From Plantago elongata (Eukaryota > Streptophyta > Magnoliopsida > Lamiales > Plantaginaceae), in assembly GCA_036897095.1 (NCBI GenBank), contig JAYMSP010000806.1, positions 1-40,920 of the forward strand: DNA of 40,920 bases, read 5' to 3'. The number at the start of each line of letters is the position of its first letter. The stretch's first letter is position 1. The notes beneath the pieces were generated by a model. That model saw nothing but the letters and a program-made list of their open reading frames with translations. It was not told where the DNA came from and ran no database searches. Both the position numbers and the translations under genes were made by a program. Positions 1 through 11,211 of this stretch are shown in pieces.

Positions 1-215
1 ATCAATCTATAAGATTTGTTAAGAATTGCAAAAAAAAATTATATATCCACCATGCATGTACTAAACCTGAAAGAAAATGCGATATACACAAATAGGGTAG
101 GGAGGGGGGCGGGGGGAGATTAATCATGACTCATCCTTGACCCCTAACCCGTTTAAAACCAAAAATGCAATTAAATATATAATAATGATCATATTTTGTG
201 TAAAATTTCATTCTA

Positions 216-450
216 GGAAAAGGTTCAGGTAGCAAGTGCAAGTTTTTGCAAAGGTTTCAGTAACAAGTGTAAATTTCTGTAAAGGTTTTGGTGTAATTTG
301 AAAATAAAACTAACGGAGAGTTAATGCCGTCTAACCGGCGTGTTAGGTCAAAATATTTGCAAAGGTTTTAGTGTAGACTCAAAAAAAAACAAGGTCCCGG
401 TGTAAAATCAAAGTGAGCCAAAAGGTTGTAGTATAAAATAAATGATTCAA
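216..450. repeat. Degenerate ~30-bp phrase repeat
   Basis: The phrase aaaggtt followed by t/c, g/a and gtgta or gtaa recurs about six times at roughly 30-bp spacing (near 216, 249, 282, 359, 390 and 420). It is interrupted near 310-350 by a G+C-richer stretch containing ccgtctaaccggcg. No ORF uses it. It looks like part of a non-autonomous transposon or satellite-like sequence, but no termini were found. Confidence 0.45.
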
Positions 451-877
451 ATAAGTAATAGGTTATAATGTAATTGGCCGAAAATTTAACACAAATAAGC
501 CATGTGACATGATGATGAGAATTTTTAATGATAATTTGTTAACAAAATTATGTAGGATGAAATTACATATTCCAACTAACATATATCTCATTTGGTTCCC
601 TTTGAATAATTTATTTTTTAGATATATACCGTCTGTTTAACTTAATGTATTATTTACAATCTGACATATTGCCTATTTTTATGTATTGCAATCTTACATA
701 TTACCACAATATCAATTTTGTCATGGTAGGAATAAGCATATAAGGTACTATATATTTTGTATAAACATTATTGTAAGTAGTATAATGTTTGATTTCTTGA
801 GATTGTTAATTTACTTATTTTTATTTGTGCATATAATTTTGTTGATATATTTTTTCTTTCAATTTCACAAATCCATA

Positions 878-899
878 TGTGTGTGTGTGTGTGTGTGTG
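878..899. repeat. (TG)11 microsatellite
   Basis: Uninterrupted TG dinucleotide run of about 22 bp in AT-rich intergenic DNA. It is translated as a Cys-Val run in a spurious frame. Confidence 0.9.
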
Positions 900-3800
900 A
901 AAGTTTTATTCCTATTCTAAAATCTAGCTATAGTACTTTGAGCCAAATTCATCCTAAGAATTAATAAATTTATGGTGATTAAAAAATACTTTGAGAAATT
1001 AATAAACATGGAAGATTTAATTTCGTTGAACCCATTCATGGTATGTATGTTAGCTCTACATGGAAAGCAAATTAATAATACAATTAATTTTCACAATTCT
1101 TTTAATTGATTGATTCAAGATTGTCTCTATGTTTGATAAATTGATTATGTTTCCATTTGAATTATGACCATAATGTTGACTATATTATACACCCATTATG
1201 CACACAATATTTGTCTAAAATAAAATCTAAATTACCATATATGTGACCCTATGAATCTATATAAATTCGGTGACTCCATTTGAATCTGCTTTATTATATT
1301 TCGGTTGTGAAAAACGAGAGGATCAAGCTGCCAAAGGGTTTTGTCCGGACAAAGAGAAGACGAATGAAATTTTCTCGGATCCAACTATATTTTGAATTTC
1401 CTTTGAAGATCACTATTCGGATCATGTTGTTCATGACTCTTAACGCCTTTCGTAGACATGAAGTCTTATTATACAAGTATGTTTGATTATATCCCATTTT
1501 TTAATTATGTTGTATTTTTTGTAACCAAGTAACTATATTTCGCAGGCAAGACGTTTGCAGTACTATTTGGTAGGCATATGTTGAACGTGTTCAAGTCGAA
1601 TCATGGGTTGATGTTACCTAACCCGTTCATATACTACCGATGTCTTTTGGTATGAACAAAAAAAATTTAATGCCCTCAAAAAGTATAGTACCCATTTTTG
1701 CCATTAAATGTTTAAATATTGTATGTGATGCAGATTGATGTCCTCATACATCGCAACCATTCAAGAATAATAAACCTATTTATTCTTCAACATCCAGATG
1801 CATAATTTAAAAATAATTTTGATATATTGTAAGTTTTAGGATTTGCAGCTTATTACGTGGAAAGAAATCGACAAAATAATAAACTTAGATTATAAAGTTC
1901 TATAAATAAATCCTGACTTTTATGGTTTATTATAATATTTGTTCACTAAAATAAGAAAGAAAAAGATTGTATCTATATTATTCTATATATGAGAGAGATA
2001 CTAATAACACAATAACATTATATTCGATCAGAGTGTGAAACCACTCAGTTGGTAAATCATGTCGGTTTGGAAAGTATAATTACGTTGCAGGATATGCAAA
2101 TCGAAATCCCCATTTATATATTTATGACAACTATAGAACATAACAAATCAATTAGTATTGATGTCTATACATTTTATCATTCAAAGATCTAATATGATAT
2201 GTATCATTAAGACAATCATACTAATACTACCAACGTATATAACAGGGTATCTTCTTCGAGAATACGTTCGTATAAAAGTAAATAGATACATCTTAACAAG
2301 TTTATTTCTTATGCCCCGTCAAAATTCGATAGCACTTTGTCATTAACTATACAAGAATAAAGTCATTCGGCGAACAAATACCACAAGCAATATGAATTTA
2401 CTCAAGTTACAAGTAGACATTCTTGCAATCATGAGAGCCACGTATCAGAACATGAAGAGCAGTGTTGGGTTGTGTTCCGATTGAGGTAGGATTATACTAT
2501 TGCAACTAATGCATGTATCGTTCTTATGATATGTTTTGTTCACTTTAGTTATGTTTTATATTTCCAACTGCAATACACTAAGTGTGATCGGTATGGTCAA
2601 GCCTTCTTGAGTGTACTTCCACTTCGAGTAAATACAATCATACCGAGGGTCATGCTTGATAAATTGTACTTGACACGACATCCAAAATATTTACATAAAG
2701 GCTTTGGTATGGATTTAAATCTATAATTCTCATAATAAGTCCAATTTGAATGAAAATGTTAGTGTACTGTTAATTGTAGGAGTTTTTCTTCGTTTAATTC
2801 AATTCGGATGAACCACTTCAAAACTTTTCTATGGCAACACAACTCGGACACATAAAATTCGAATATACACTGTGTTTGTTCAAGTTGTTAAATCAACGTG
2901 TATCAACTAGGGACGAAGGGGTTGATGAACTTGATTCAATAGAAATTGACATCTACGGATGTAATATGTTTATGTGAAACATGTTACATCTTCACATGAG
3001 ATTGAAGGATATGAATGTATCCCAAACCAATGAAATTAAGGTGGATAGGATCTGCAATACCATAAAAAGTTAGGAATGTTGTTATCTGTTACACCGAAAT
3101 CGTATTTTTGTTTTTAGTGGGTTTATTGGTTACAAGAGGTTCAACATTGTGATTGGGAGTTGGCCACCTTGTGACTCAATTATTGATTTCCGGAGGAGTA
3201 GGCTCAACATTCTGACCATCACAAAGACTGCCTATTGGATGTTGAATTCTCTTTGTTATGGCTTTTGAATTAAATTATTTTATTAAACTTTCATTGTTAT
3301 ATATTTCGTACTTGAGTTTAATGAAGCAAACGATGTTCGAATCTTTTACGGTTTAAATATTTTCATAGAGTTAATAAAAAAAATCATCAATTCTATCAAA
3401 TACTTAAGGTGTACAACAACATTACTCTTGAAATTGTACCAATTTACCGGGCAAATATTGATGACTTCAATAGTGAAATCCATAATTGTCTAAATTGTGT
3501 TTGTGGGCATATATATTCAACATCTTTGGTTGATACAAAAAAATGTATTCGACACCCAAGTCATGAATGTATATTTGTTTCTATAACTCAATTTTGTTCG
3601 ATTTTATTGAATGAGTTAATTCCGACTACACAACATGAACTTAATATTGAATTAAATAATATTATTAAATTTTCTACATTAATTTAAATTAGACTTCTAC
3701 AGAAAATTGTATGTCATAATTCAATTTGGATATAAAAATAATATTTGATAAGGTTCTCAATTATAACGAAAGATTTTATAGACTTACTAACATGATAACA

Positions 3801-4027
3801 TAACATCAATACAATATTCAAGATGTAGTAATGTATATTCATTTGCTTTAGATTGGAGTACATGGAAATCTAAATTAGTATAATATTTGAAATTTATCTC
3901 AATTGTTGAAATAAATGTTAAAATTCAAAAATGGTGAAAGATTTGTCAGAATATCTATATACATAAATGTTACGATGTATATTTTCGAAGGAAGATTTTT
4001 TCAATGTGTTTAAATTTATAAATTATT

Positions 4028-4312
4028 TATTGAATTTTTATTAAAAATAAAAGATACATAACTTTAATACTTGTCAAAAGGAAGACTAGGGCTACCTATC
4101 ACATTATCAAACCATCAGGCCTCAGCCATTCCAACTAATTAATTCTAATTAATTATAGGGTTGGAATCGCTGTGCTTTACCTCCCCCGAGGGCCGAGGAC
4201 TGTGTTGTTAACATTTTATTAAATTTTTATTAAAAATAAAATATAAACAAATTTTACACTTGTCAACTTTTGATTCAAGTGGACTAGGCCTGCGTATCAC
4301 ATTAATATCCCA
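4028..4312. repeat. Direct duplication of ~80 bp flanking a spacer
   Basis: The segment near 4030-4105 (attttattaaaaataaaa, then acttgtcaa, then gactaggg/c and atcacatta) recurs near 4217-4305 with point differences and a short insertion. The two copies are about 190 bp apart. The spacer includes a locally G+C-rich stretch (4180-4200). The array ends just upstream of the RPW8-like promoter. Confidence 0.6.
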
Positions 4313-4354
4313 ACCCCCCCTCATGACGAAACAACATTTTCTTGTTTGATTCCA

Positions 4355-4362
4355 TATAAATA
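4355..4362 (+). promoter_or_regulatory. TATA box of the RPW8-like gene
   Basis: TATAAATA lies 83 bp upstream of the ATG at 4438, leaving about 50 bp of leader, a normal plant spacing. The paralogue at 12084 has its own TATAAAT 125 bp upstream of its ATG. Prediction only. Confidence 0.45.
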
Positions 4363-4437
4363 AATATATCCAACATCCTAAACCGTCTGCCTGTACTCTC
4401 TGTCTGTCTGAGTGTTTCCATCTCAAAGTAAACCCAG

Positions 4438-4929
4438 ATGGTGCTTGGTGTCGGTGAATTGGTAGTACCGGCATTCACTCTGCTATCCCAGCCAGTTGTT
4501 GCTGAAACTAAGAAAGTAACCAACTTCACCTCACAATTGAACATCTTAGTTTTTATTCTAGCCTCAATTAAGCCTGTCTTTGATGATATACTACAGCTCA
4601 ACCATGAAATGGACAACACTCACACTGAAACGGACGCCTTCATCACTCAACTATTCTCTCAAGGGGAACAGCTCGTACTCAAGTGCTCCAGGATCAACAA
4701 GTGGGATTTCATCAATAGATGGCGCTACTCCGACAAGCTAACCAACTTCCAATCTAAACTTACCAGCTTCTATGTGTTTCTTGTGCCAGCTCTTCATCTT
4801 CGACAACTTACCAGGATCTCTGTCCATTTGAATCGACAAGGCGGGGTGATCTCACAATCATCTGTTCGCCTTGAGCGATTCTTCTCATGCCTCGAGGAGA
4901 TGCCATTACTCGACGGATCACCTGGGTAA
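4438..4929 (+). CDS. RPW8-domain-only protein
   Basis: Single ORF of 163 aa. RPW8 domains are the N-terminal, membrane-associated cell-death domain of RPW8 resistance proteins and of ADR1/NRG1 helper NLRs. Residues about 5-145 match the family pattern: a hydrophobic N-terminus (GELVVPAFTLLSQPVV), a helical stretch, then the diagnostic block GEQLVLKCSRINKWDF at about 77-92, followed by RWRYSDKL. No NB-ARC follows within the next several kb, so this is either an RPW8-only gene or a detached helper-NLR head. The stop sits beside a possible donor (CCTGG|GTAAT, 4925/4926), so the last residues may be replaced by a downstream exon. It is about 70% or more alike by eye to the broken copy at 12084-12551. 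The start is the first ATG after the TATA box and aligns with the paralogue. Confidence 0.72.
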   Translation: MVLGVGELVVPAFTLLSQPVVAETKKVTNFTSQLNILVFILASIKPVFDDILQLNHEMDNTHTETDAFITQLFSQGEQLVLKCSRINKWDFINRWRYSDKLTNFQSKLTSFYVFLVPALHLRQLTRISVHLNRQGGVISQSSVRLERFFSCLEEMPLLDGSPG

Positions 4930-5189
4930 TTTAATTAATACTTACTCTTTTCATCAATAGTACAATCATATATACACATGCCTTTGAACCGATTTTGGTG
5001 TATACGAATAAAGGCTGTTTTGACTTCTGTTGTTTGACTTATTTTGGTTATTCTTCCTGTACCCAAATGCAGTGTGTTGGTGTGTAGTATACATGCCTTT
5101 GTAGAGATCTTGTTGTATAGGAATAAGTACTCTTATTGTCTTGTGTATGTTAAATAACACAAACCATATGCAGTATGTTTTAGATACTT

Positions 5190-6160
5190 CATACTGTGTA
5201 TTGGCTGGCTCTACAGTTGGAGGTCTTTTGCCCAAGTATCAATCCCAGACCACTTTGTTTGTCTTGTGTCCTTCGCAATTTCGCTGTACTATGTATGTAA
5301 CTGCATTATAGACAGATCGTGTACTCATGCAAATGTTAATTTTCCTCCTCCTTCAGAAGCACAACAATAAATGTGCTTATCCTATCATATAGTGCATCAG
5401 CTCTGCTACAAAGTGTGTGACTCCACAAATAAAACTCTATTGACTTTCATGGTTACACGATGTGTGTAAACATTTTAATATGCTTACAAGTTACAATCCC
5501 ATAGGCATTGGGACCTTCGTTGTATACATGATTCTTATTGTTTAGGCTTGTTACATGACTTAAGATTCGCTAAGCCGACCCAGGCTTTGTTTTGTATAGA
5601 TATATTTGATTGATTTACGGGTGACGATGTGTGTGCAAACATTTGTACATGCTTACAGTTTTGATTTACTGCTGTTTGACTTATGCCCTTCGTGTTGCTA
5701 CGTTTCAGCAACTGCATACTGTGTATTAGTAGCTCAAAAGTTGTCTGTGTCTTTTGGCCAAGTATCAATCCCAAACTATTTGTTTGTCTTGTTTCCTTCG
5801 CAATTTCGTTGAACTATGTATGGAACTGCATTATTTACAGATCATGTACTTGTGCAGATTTTAATTTTCCTCCTTGTTTGGAAGCACATCAGTAAGTGTG
5901 CTGCACTACCTAAATTATAGTGCATCAACTCTGCTACCAAGTGTCTCCACGAATAAAGCTGTACTTACTTTTATTTGTGTAAACATTTAAAACATGCTTG
6001 CAACGCCACAGGAAGTGGGAACGCCGTTTATATAGATGTTTTATTTTCTTTAGGCTTGTTACATGACTTTAGAATCCCTAAGCCAACCCAGGCTTTGGTT
6101 TGTATACATACAGTTGACTGATTTCCATTTGATGACTTGTGTTCAAACATTTGTATATGC
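5190..6160. repeat. Tandem duplication, ~0.51-0.53-kb unit
   Basis: Unit 1 begins near 5190 (catactgtgtatt) and unit 2 near 5715. They share, in the same order, ccaagtatcaatccca, ccttcgcaatttcg, tttaattttcctcc, tagtgcatca, then ggcttgttacatgactt (5545 and 6053) and acccaggctttg. Spacing drifts from 525 to 508 bp, so small indels have accumulated. No ORF is preserved across the copies. Confidence 0.75.
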
Positions 6161-6164
6161 TAGT

Positions 6165-6553
6165 GTCCTTTGCATTATGTTTGGCTTTGCTGATGATGAT
6201 GTGACAGTTTTTGGGCTTAGATTCCAGATTATTTGTCATTTGATTACATGTAGCTGTTACAGTCAATATTCATTCAAACTGCGTAACCTTTAAATCTTGT
6301 TTATTGCAGAAAGTATGAACTGATGCTATTGCTTTCTTGTGCAGATACATTCACAATTTTGACTTTGCTGAGGTCTTTTGCGTGTTGTTTGGCTTTGCTG
6401 ATGATGTAACGGTCTCTGGGCTTAGGTTCTGGATTATTTGTCCTTCAATTACATGTAGCTGTAGAGACTACAGCCAATATTCATGCAACCTGATGTTTAT
6501 TGCAAAACGTATGCACTGATGCCATTGCTATATTGTGCAGAGTCATTCACAAT
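6165..6553. repeat. Tandem duplication, ~200-bp unit ending in a splice-acceptor-like border
   Basis: Units start at about 6165 and 6373 (gtc-ttttgc, then tgtttggctttgctgatgat). They share attatttgtc, attacatgtagctgt, tttattgca and gatgc-attgct, and each ends in ttgtgcag followed at once by cattcacaat (6349-6358 and 6544-6553). The second copy runs into a short open stretch that ends at a stop at 6623-6625. Confidence 0.75.
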
Positions 6554-8038
6554 AGGAAGAAACTATTTATCTTCAACAAGATCCAGGCTCAGCTAGGTGC
6601 CAACATTATCGTTTGCCACTCCTGAGAACCAGAAAGGTTGTGTTGAATCAATCAATATCGAGGTTGTGTTCTTTACACTTGTATACTCACCTCTCTGTTC
6701 TGAGATGGATCTTTGCTCAGTAATACATCATTTCATCCCCAACACAATAGAGATACTAATTGTCATATCACTATGATGGCCAGATTTACTGCATTAGCTT
6801 CAAATCTTGATTACAACACATATGCTTTAATCAGTCATTCTTAAAAACTTGATTTTTGACGTGGTATTGCCAAGTAGTATGATTATTGAAGATTTGATGA
6901 TAAGGTGCCTTGATTGCATGTAAAGTGCTCCGTGGATGGTTGTTGGTAATTGTGGTCCCCTTGCCTTAGCTTTCTAAATTGCTAGTAAAAGATATCTATA
7001 TGTCCTCCATGCAATTCTATCCTGTTTCAATGTTTACTTTCATTGATTTTGGCTGGTTTCTCCCCTGCATTTTGGCTTTGGTTGTAGGCTAATTCTCTTC
7101 TTTGGGGCCTCCTTGTTAAGGGCCATCAGGGTTACATGAAATTGACAGTACAACATTGTTATATTCCTTTCGAGTAGATTATATTTCTCTCCTTTCAAAA
7201 TTATTTTTCTAGCTCTGTGAGTTTCTTGACAGATCTTTTGCTGTTGAGATTGGGTCTTTAGTTGTGTATAAAGTGACAGCACTTACAGCAAACATCGTAG
7301 TTCGTGAGATATCCTGGAAAGCATTTGAAGGTCCTGGACCTGGAACACAAATGTGCTGGTATTGCTTTCTATTCCTCCTTATCTTTGATTATCTCATACT
7401 TCTGTGGAAACGATGCTATTTTTGACGTGTTTTCATGCCATTTGATGTTGTATGGTTATATTTGCCATTTTCTTTACAGACAGGGACATTCTTTTTCTTC
7501 TTTTTACCTTGTGTTAGTTTGGGAAGATGCTGTTATGCAGGCTGCACTATGGATCTCAAGTCAATGCGATTCAGAAATCAGAATAGCTTTCAGCACCTGT
7601 CTTATGGACCTTATGTAATTTGGGATGCAATATGATCCATTCCTAATAGGACTTTATACTGCTATGAGTACTGACTCTTCAATTATCATACTGGTAATTT
7701 TAAGAAAATGTTAGCTGAGCCTGACAGATAAAATGCAATGAGGATAAACATTGAAACAGAAAACAACCATGCAATTAGCACTTCACATGCAGCTCAAGGC
7801 AATTTATCATAAATAACATCTTCAATAAACTTATAAACATACTAGTAGTTTATTAGTACATTGACTACATTCCTAATGGAATTTAGTATCTAGTTTCTTT
7901 CTACCTTATCTGCAGATTCTTGTTAGTTCTTGTTATCCGGCAATCCTTCTAGCCCCTGGCGGACATGTCCATGAGTAACGGCAGTGAGACTAAAGAGCCA
8001 CTTGACCTTTAATTTGTATGTTTCCTTAAGCAGACGTG

Positions 8039-8390
8039 ATGACCTCTGCACCGCATACAAGTCAAGCAGGACAGTCTGTTGCTTGCTTCTGAACCAAACA
8101 CCTCAAGTGGAAATGTGAAGGTACTGATACCCGTAAAACTTCTGTTAAGGATTGAGGATGGTCGGTTCTAATGTGGCTAATTTTATTGTATGGATGACAT
8201 AATTATCCAAGATGCAGTGGAGTATAACAGCAACTGTAAAGACCGATCCTTCTTCAAAGGAAGCCAGGCCTGTGGATCTCATTCTTATCCCTGCTACTGC
8301 TCGGAAGTCCTGTTACATGGAGTGCTCCATTGAAGAACTGCGCTTCTTTCACTCTAGGGTGCAAAACTATATTTACAGTCAATGGGATGA
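8039..8390 (+). pseudogene. NAA38/LSMD1-like pseudogene, inverted copy
   Basis: Reads on the plus strand like the minus-strand NAA38 gene at 33319-33663 but is broken throughout. It opens MTSAPHTSQAGQSV, then a 4-bp repeat (cttgcttc) shifts the frame into a stop. The Sm1 core is shortened: the segment for residues FYGSFYCMDKQGN has lost bases and carries stops. The C-terminal part (AVEY, then LILIPAT-like, then CYMECSIEE) is only legible across shifted frames. It shares derived changes (TSQAGQSV, loss of the STSSG residues) with the copy at 13756-14082, so those two are sisters. It is inverted relative to its own 3' flank at 8441-9080, which keeps the other orientation. Not expected to make protein. 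Confidence 0.8.
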
Positions 8391-8440
8391 TAGACAGAGA
8401 CTATCTATATATACTCCACTAAACAAATTCATGAGCTGAT

Positions 8441-9080
8441 GTGCTTCATCACCCAAAAGCAGCTAGACCGACCGATGAGTAAAGATATCTCGTTTCTTTT
8501 TAGAATGCTTAAAAAACATATACTACTGGCATGTCTCCAAATGCAGGTTGAAGGCTCAAATTACTGATACTTAGGGGCTGATTGGCATGGCATTTGGACA
8601 GGAATTTTGGTGAAATTGTATTTGGAATGGAATTGAAAGGGGTATTTGAAATATATTTTAAGCCAAATCACTGTTCATCGAGCCAAATGGGGGCATTTAA
8701 ATGCCTGGCTAATCAGCCCCTTAGGCTCGGATTTACATACATATGTGTATATGGAGACATAGGTAAATAAAAAGAGTGAGTGACTCGAGACTTGTTTCAA
8801 AATGCTCACTCACGGGAACTAGAGACATAGATAAGGATATACAGGTATAGCAGATACTTGAAATGCTCAGGAAATCCCAAATTCTTCTACAAGAATAATC
8901 GAAAGGTGCCTAAGCCAGATTTATTTTGTTCAATATTCGGTTCGTATATTCAATCAACATTCGAACATGGAATTTCAAACAGGTGATCAACCTTTTTTTC
9001 TTTCCATACTTGTTCCGTAGATACTGCCTTTCATTTAACATAAATTCTACAGATTATAAAACAGAAAGAAAAAACAAAAC
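8441..9080. repeat. Diverged copy of the NAA38 intron/upstream DNA
   Basis: Parallels 34145-34630, the 5' UTR intron of the intact minus-strand NAA38 gene, in the same orientation. Shared strings include gcttcatca-ccaaaa, aaacatatacta, agagtgagtga, gagacttgtttcaaa, gctcactcacggga, acatagata, and aacatggaatttcaaa. The piece from 9000 to 9080 also matches 14140-14220 beside the other dead copy. A 147-bp MITE interrupts it at 8574-8720. Confidence 0.8.
8574..8720. mobile_element. PIF/Harbinger (Tourist-like) MITE, copy 1
   Basis: 147-bp element with terminal inverted repeats GGGGCTGATT / AATCAGCCCC, flanked by a perfect TTA target duplication (8571-8573 and 8721-8723). No coding capacity. The homologous NAA38 intron at about 34300-34315 lacks it and reads straight through (ctaggctcaggtttacata), giving a precise empty site. 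TTA duplications and G-rich termini are typical of PIF/Harbinger MITEs. A 147-bp relative lies at 10781-10927 in the opposite orientation. Confidence 0.85.
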
Positions 9081-10300
9081 CTCTGAACGGATGAAATGAT
9101 ATTCTATTACTTTTTCCGGTCCCATTTAAAATAATTATACAAGAATAAACTCACCACCAACATTCGAATATATGCCTCGGAATTTTTAGCATTCAGACAG
9201 AGCGTCATGACGAACTGTATCCCGTGCGACATCGATGTCCTTTGGTATGGAATGGAAACGAAGAGTAGTTTATCTTTGAATAGAATCTTGGATATTGTAG
9301 AGAATTTCTTCGATCTATATAATAACGCCAAAATTTTAAAAGTACATTACATCAAGTAAATATATACCGTTGTTAAGAATGGTGGTTTGATACTTACATT
9401 CTCATAACCACGAAAAAATTCGGCATGCTTGATATAGCTAGTAAAAACATAATGTAGAGTTGCAAATCGTCCGATAATATGTAGGAGGATGTTGCTATTG
9501 CCAAACATGAAGGGCGGTTCATGGCAATGTTTGATCGGAGCACTTTGTGGTCACCGCTTTGATCCATCGAGGTGTAGGGTCGGAGTTAGGATTGTAAACT
9601 GCCTAGTACGTATAAATTTAATTTTAATAAAATAAAAAGATTATTAAAAAGAGTATATTTATTATTACGCCTAATGCAAACATACAAAAAGAATGATAAT
9701 TTCTTCAATATTCTATCAAATATATGTATTAAAATTAAAGAAATTAACATATTATATTCGTAGGATAGTGCAAAAAGTAAAATTTTTAAGAAAAATTTAC
9801 ATATTATATTAAAGATGATGCAGTTCCTAACATGTATATTAATGATATGTGATTTAAAACTCCAAATCATGAGAGTTTTTTTTAGTTATTCATTTCCTAC
9901 AGATCACCACACCTTTTCGTTTTTCTGGTTGCATATGTAACCTGTAAGTTATGAATTGAATTAGAACAATAGGGTTGTAATGTAGAAGTGAATTGGAACT
10001 TAAATGAAGATATATAGGAAAATGTACGAAAAATAGACCTTGCCATTTGATAGGAAATAGAAAACAAATCTAGCTCTTTTATAGGAACTGTAGATATTAT
10101 TGCGAAAGGCCAACGTATGCAGTACACAGGAGATACACCTAACTCTACTTAGGAAATATAAAAATCAACGTAGTACTCAGGAGATGATATAGATAGTTTG
10201 AATTCAAATGGGATATATTTAATATTGATGAATTATAAATTATTTGATTTTGGAGGGAATTGCCCAACCCATATTTTATTATATGTGGCACTTCACTTCT

Positions 10301-10366
10301 TCATTTTAAATCACCACTTTTATTATATAATTTTCATTTTAAATCACCACATTTATTATATATTTA
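10301..10366. repeat. 33-bp tandem pair
   Basis: tcattttaaatcaccac followed by an AT-rich tail occurs at 10301 and 10334, differing by a few bases. Confidence 0.8.
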
Positions 10367-10780
10367 GATGAAGTTTAATGAAACAGTTAAAAATAATAAA
10401 TATATAAAGTTTGTTAAAATTTATAAATATATGAAGTTGGTTGGAACACAATGAGTATATAGTATTTAGTTTTTATGCAGACTTATTTTATCTTTCCCTC
10501 TTTTCCATCTCAAATCAAATCAAATGATTGGTCAATTGAATATGATTGATCCAAAAATGCACATATTCTCCTTAACTTATAGCGTACCACCGACAAGAAA
10601 TGCTTTCTTGAATTCTTTTTCAGTCAAGCTTTCGAGCTTTCACAACAGACGCCTAATTATAAACTTAAACTATTATATCCTAGAATAAAAATAGATAAAT
10701 TTTCATATTTTAGGACGGTATTGAGTACTTTAATGAAAATTTATACTTTTTTAACTAAATATTCATAGAATGATTATGAA

Positions 10781-10927
10781 GGGCTGATTGGCCAGACATT
10801 TAAATGCCTCAATTTGGCTTGATGAACAATGATTTGGCCTAAAATACACTTCAAATACCCCCATTTCAATTCTATCCCAAACACTATTTCACCAAAGTCC
10901 CCATTCAAATGCCATGTCAATCAGCCC
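10781..10927. mobile_element. PIF/Harbinger (Tourist-like) MITE, copy 2
   Basis: 147 bp, opposite orientation to the copy at 8574-8720. Termini are GGGCTGATTGG and CAATCAGCCC. Interior phrases match the reverse complement of copy 1 (atttggc-t-gatgaacaatgatttggc, and caaatgccatg next to the right end). The right flank is TAA and the left flank GAA, that is, a target duplication with one mutation. No coding capacity. Confidence 0.82.
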
Positions 10928-11211
10928 TAAGGCTCCTTGTCGGCTTGTCGCTGTTGACCGTGACGGAGATAGAAAATCTAGTCAAGCGAGATGAAATTAT
11001 ACAGAAAGGTGTGAGCGTCTTAAAGCGTGTTACATAGTTACAAAATATATATTTTTTCTCCGTTAATACGTAACAAAATATATAATTTCAATTATAAATT
11101 ATGTGTAATAAATAGATATTAGAGGTATATAGTGTAAAATGGTAGGGTCAATGTAAAATAACCATGTCACCTTCTGGACAAAATTTGTGGCTTAGTGCCC
11201 TTAATGGTTAG

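Larger units (their letters stand above)
1..4027. other. AT-rich intergenic region without a convincing gene
   Basis: About 4 kb of AT-rich sequence. The longest open frames (near 686-964, 1280-1486 and 3409-3687) are short, lack recognisable complete domains and have no clear splice partners. Within it I see a phrase repeat at 216-450, a TG microsatellite at 878-899, a possible B3-domain scrap at 1280-1400 and a weak Pol III A/B-box-like pair at 2041-2110. These are described separately where they can be supported. Nothing else stands out. Confidence 0.6.
4930..8038. other. Non-coding region downstream of the RPW8-like gene
   Basis: About 3.1 kb with no credible gene. It holds two nested tandem duplications (about 5190-6160 and 6165-6553), a shorter one (4979-5015 repeated at 5092-5125), and polypyrimidine-rich tracts followed by cag that look like intron/exon borders. 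The part from 6630 to 8000 shows short open frames with no recognisable domain. The first 200 bp resemble sequence 3' of the second RPW8-like copy (the tgcctttg...attttg...tatac phrase near 12850), which suggests the whole gene block was duplicated. It could be an intron plus 3' UTR of the RPW8-like gene or simple spacer. Confidence 0.5.
9081..11211. other. Gene-free AT-rich stretch with repeats
   Basis: About 2.1 kb without a credible coding region. Short minus-strand open frames at 9107-9331, 9586-9870 and 9897-10127 have no domain I recognise and are probably chance. The stretch contains a 33-bp tandem pair at 10301-10366 and the second Harbinger-like MITE at 10781-10927. I see nothing else. 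Confidence 0.55.

Noticed and set aside
2041-2110. A tRNA gene
   Set aside because: A- and B-box-like words only. No acceptor, D or anticodon stem can be drawn.
3409-3687. 92-codon plus-strand frame
   Set aside because: AT-driven composition and no family resemblance. Possibly an old TE scrap, but I cannot support it.
4208-5235. Minus-strand frames 4302-4619 and 4966-5235
   Set aside because: The first is antisense to the RPW8-like gene. The second lies in repeat-rich non-coding DNA with no domain.
7304-7618. 104-codon plus-strand frame
   Set aside because: No recognisable domain, low-complexity hydrophobic composition, and no matching exon borders.
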